Source: Bacillota bacterium (GTDB lineage: Bacteria > Bacillota_I > Bacilli_A > Acholeplasmatales > Acholeplasmataceae). From it: a stretch of DNA of 5,493 bases. Both the position numbers and the translations under genes were made by a program. The stretch is taken from positions 1 to 5,493 of the forward strand of contig JAEYXZ010000036.1 of NCBI GenBank assembly GCA_023431045.1. Direction: 5' to 3'. Shown in pieces: positions 4,372 to 5,493 of this stretch. Below the pieces are notes generated by a model. It was not told the DNA's origin, did not search any database, and saw only the letters and a list, made by a program, of their open reading frames with translations. Within the stretch, counting starts at the first letter, position 1; every line of letters starts with the position of its first letter.

Positions 4372-5493
4372 ATGGATGCATTTTTTCTAACAGTTTGGAA
4401 CATCATTGTCTTTTTATTAGTTTTAACAGCCATCATATCAATACATGAATTAGGTCATTTCTTATTTGCTAAAAGAGCGAAGATCTTATGTCATGAGTTT
4501 TCGATTGGGATGGGACCACTAATTGTTCAAAAGAAAAAGGGTGAAACCTTCTATTCTCTTAGAGCGATTCCTCTAGGTGGATATGTTGCTATGAGTGGTG
4601 AAAATGGTGATAACCCACTGATTGCTAAAGGATCTCGAATCGGTATTAATTTAAACGAGAATGGTAAGATTTTTGAAATGGTTTTAGATGAAACCATCGC
4701 TAAACCACAAATGATTGGTGAAGTTTTAGATTTTGATTTATATGGTAAGAATTTCGCACCATTATTTATTGAACTTGATATGAATGGTGAAGTTAAGCGT
4801 TTTGAAGTTGAAAGAAACGCAATGTATCTCTATCGTAAGAAACAAAAACTTCAAGTAACTCCAGCCGAAAGTTCCTTTGGTGAAAAGACACTTTGGGAAC
4901 GATTCTTAGTTTTATTTGCTGGTCCAGCTATGAACTTTATTCTGGCTTTAGTCATTTTATTCATTGTTGCGATTATTCAAGGTAAAGCACAGAATACAAC
5001 TGAGATTGGCACATCAGGTATTCCTGAACTGCAAGTTGGTGATGTGATTACTGAACTTGGTGGTACGCCAGTTAGTACCTTTAATGATATTGTTCTATTT
5101 TTAGATAGTTATAATCAAACGACACTAACAATCAAGCTTGATCGTGATGGTACGGTTGTAACTGAAACAATTGAACTTTATGTCGTTTTACAAAATTTAG
5201 GATTCACCGTTGGTGATGCTACTGAAATGATTGTTGGACAAAGTTTTGGTAAGGCACAACAAGCAGATCTTGATCCAGGTGATAAGATTGTTGGTTTAAC
5301 TTATGGTACTTTAGTCTTAGAAGATCCAACGTGGGAAGAGTTAATTGCAGCAGCTAGAAACACGATTGATGGTGGTAGTGTTAAACTCTTTATCGAACGT
5401 GATGGTGAGTCTTTAACCATTGAATATAATGTCTTAGGAACTAGTGTCTTAAATGATATTGGTGCTGATGCAGTCATGGTTCAGATTCCTTAT
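4372..5493 (+). CDS. rseP: Site-2 intramembrane metalloprotease, 3' end outside window
   Basis: The frame is open from ATG 4372 to the window edge (374 codons, no stop). The protein is a zinc protease of the S2P/M50 family (RseP in E. coli, RasP in Bacillus) that cleaves transmembrane segments such as anti-sigma factors and leftover signal peptides. Evidence: an N-terminal membrane helix (about 8-24) leading into the zinc site HELGH (25-29, catalytic E26), IPLGGYVAMSGE (66-77), a soluble insert of about 95 residues as in Bacillus RasP, and AGPAMNFILA (183-192) opening the second membrane helix. Two PDZ-like stretches then follow: about 212-268, with QVGDVITELGGTPV, and about 285-352, with DPGDKIVGL. 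The third helix with the second zinc ligand (LDG motif) must lie beyond the edge. The Shine-Dalgarno AGGAG (4361-4365) overlaps the cdsA stop, indicating the same operon. dxr, often found between these two genes, is absent. Confidence 0.93.
   Translation, partial: MDAFFLTVWNIIVFLLVLTAIISIHELGHFLFAKRAKILCHEFSIGMGPLIVQKKKGETFYSLRAIPLGGYVAMSGENGDNPLIAKGSRIGINLNENGKIFEMVLDETIAKPQMIGEVLDFDLYGKNFAPLFIELDMNGEVKRFEVERNAMYLYRKKQKLQVTPAESSFGEKTLWERFLVLFAGPAMNFILALVILFIVAIIQGKAQNTTEIGTSGIPELQVGDVITELGGTPVSTFNDIVLFLDSYNQTTLTIKLDRDGTVVTETIELYVVLQNLGFTVGDATEMIVGQSFGKAQQADLDPGDKIVGLTYGTLVLEDPTWEELIAAARNTIDGGSVKLFIERDGESLTIEYNVLGTSVLNDIGADAVMVQIPY

Noticed and set aside
1..5493. Mobile element, CRISPR array, tRNA or defence system
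   Set aside because: I saw no repeats with spacers, no transposase or integrase motifs, no tRNA cloverleaf and no opposite-strand gene. The coding strand is almost fully filled with recognisable housekeeping genes.

Overview
The window is a low-G+C bacterial housekeeping segment, read entirely on the + strand. Protein motifs and gene order (pyrH-frr, then uppS-cdsA-rseP) point to the Firmicutes/Tenericutes side of the tree. The AT-rich codon use and the compact genes make an Acholeplasma-like mollicute a reasonable guess, but the sequence alone does not prove it. All tryptophans I checked are TGG, and TGA ends uppS where it overlaps cdsA. The standard bacterial code therefore applies, not the Mycoplasma code in which UGA encodes Trp.

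Layout. Bases 1-1554 hold the end of one transcription unit: pyrH (UMP kinase), frr (ribosome recycling factor) and a 71-residue two-helix membrane protein of unknown function with a very strong ribosome binding site. A clear rho-independent terminator (1565-1595) closes the unit. A second hairpin, built around a perfect 19-bp palindrome (1615-1633), follows. An extended -10 promoter (1660-1668) then starts a second unit: a branched-chain amino-acid aminotransferase (ilvE-like), uppS (undecaprenyl diphosphate synthase), cdsA (CDP-diglyceride synthase) and the first 374 codons of a site-2 protease (rseP/rasP), which runs off the right edge. I see no terminator anywhere after ilvE.

How the genes fit together. 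PyrH supplies UDP for nucleotide synthesis and Frr recycles ribosomes; they commonly sit downstream of rpsB-tsf. UppS, CdsA and the site-2 protease are the envelope block: polyprenyl carrier lipid, activated phospholipid precursor and intramembrane proteolysis. In many Firmicutes frr is followed directly by uppS. Here a small membrane-protein gene, a terminator, a promoter and an aminotransferase gene separate them, and dxr, which often lies between cdsA and rseP, is absent.

No mobile element, CRISPR array, RNA gene or clearly new multi-gene system is visible. The items most worth a second look are the small membrane protein, the palindrome upstream of ilvE, the tandem PDZ-like repeats in the protease, and the altered conserved motif in UppS.
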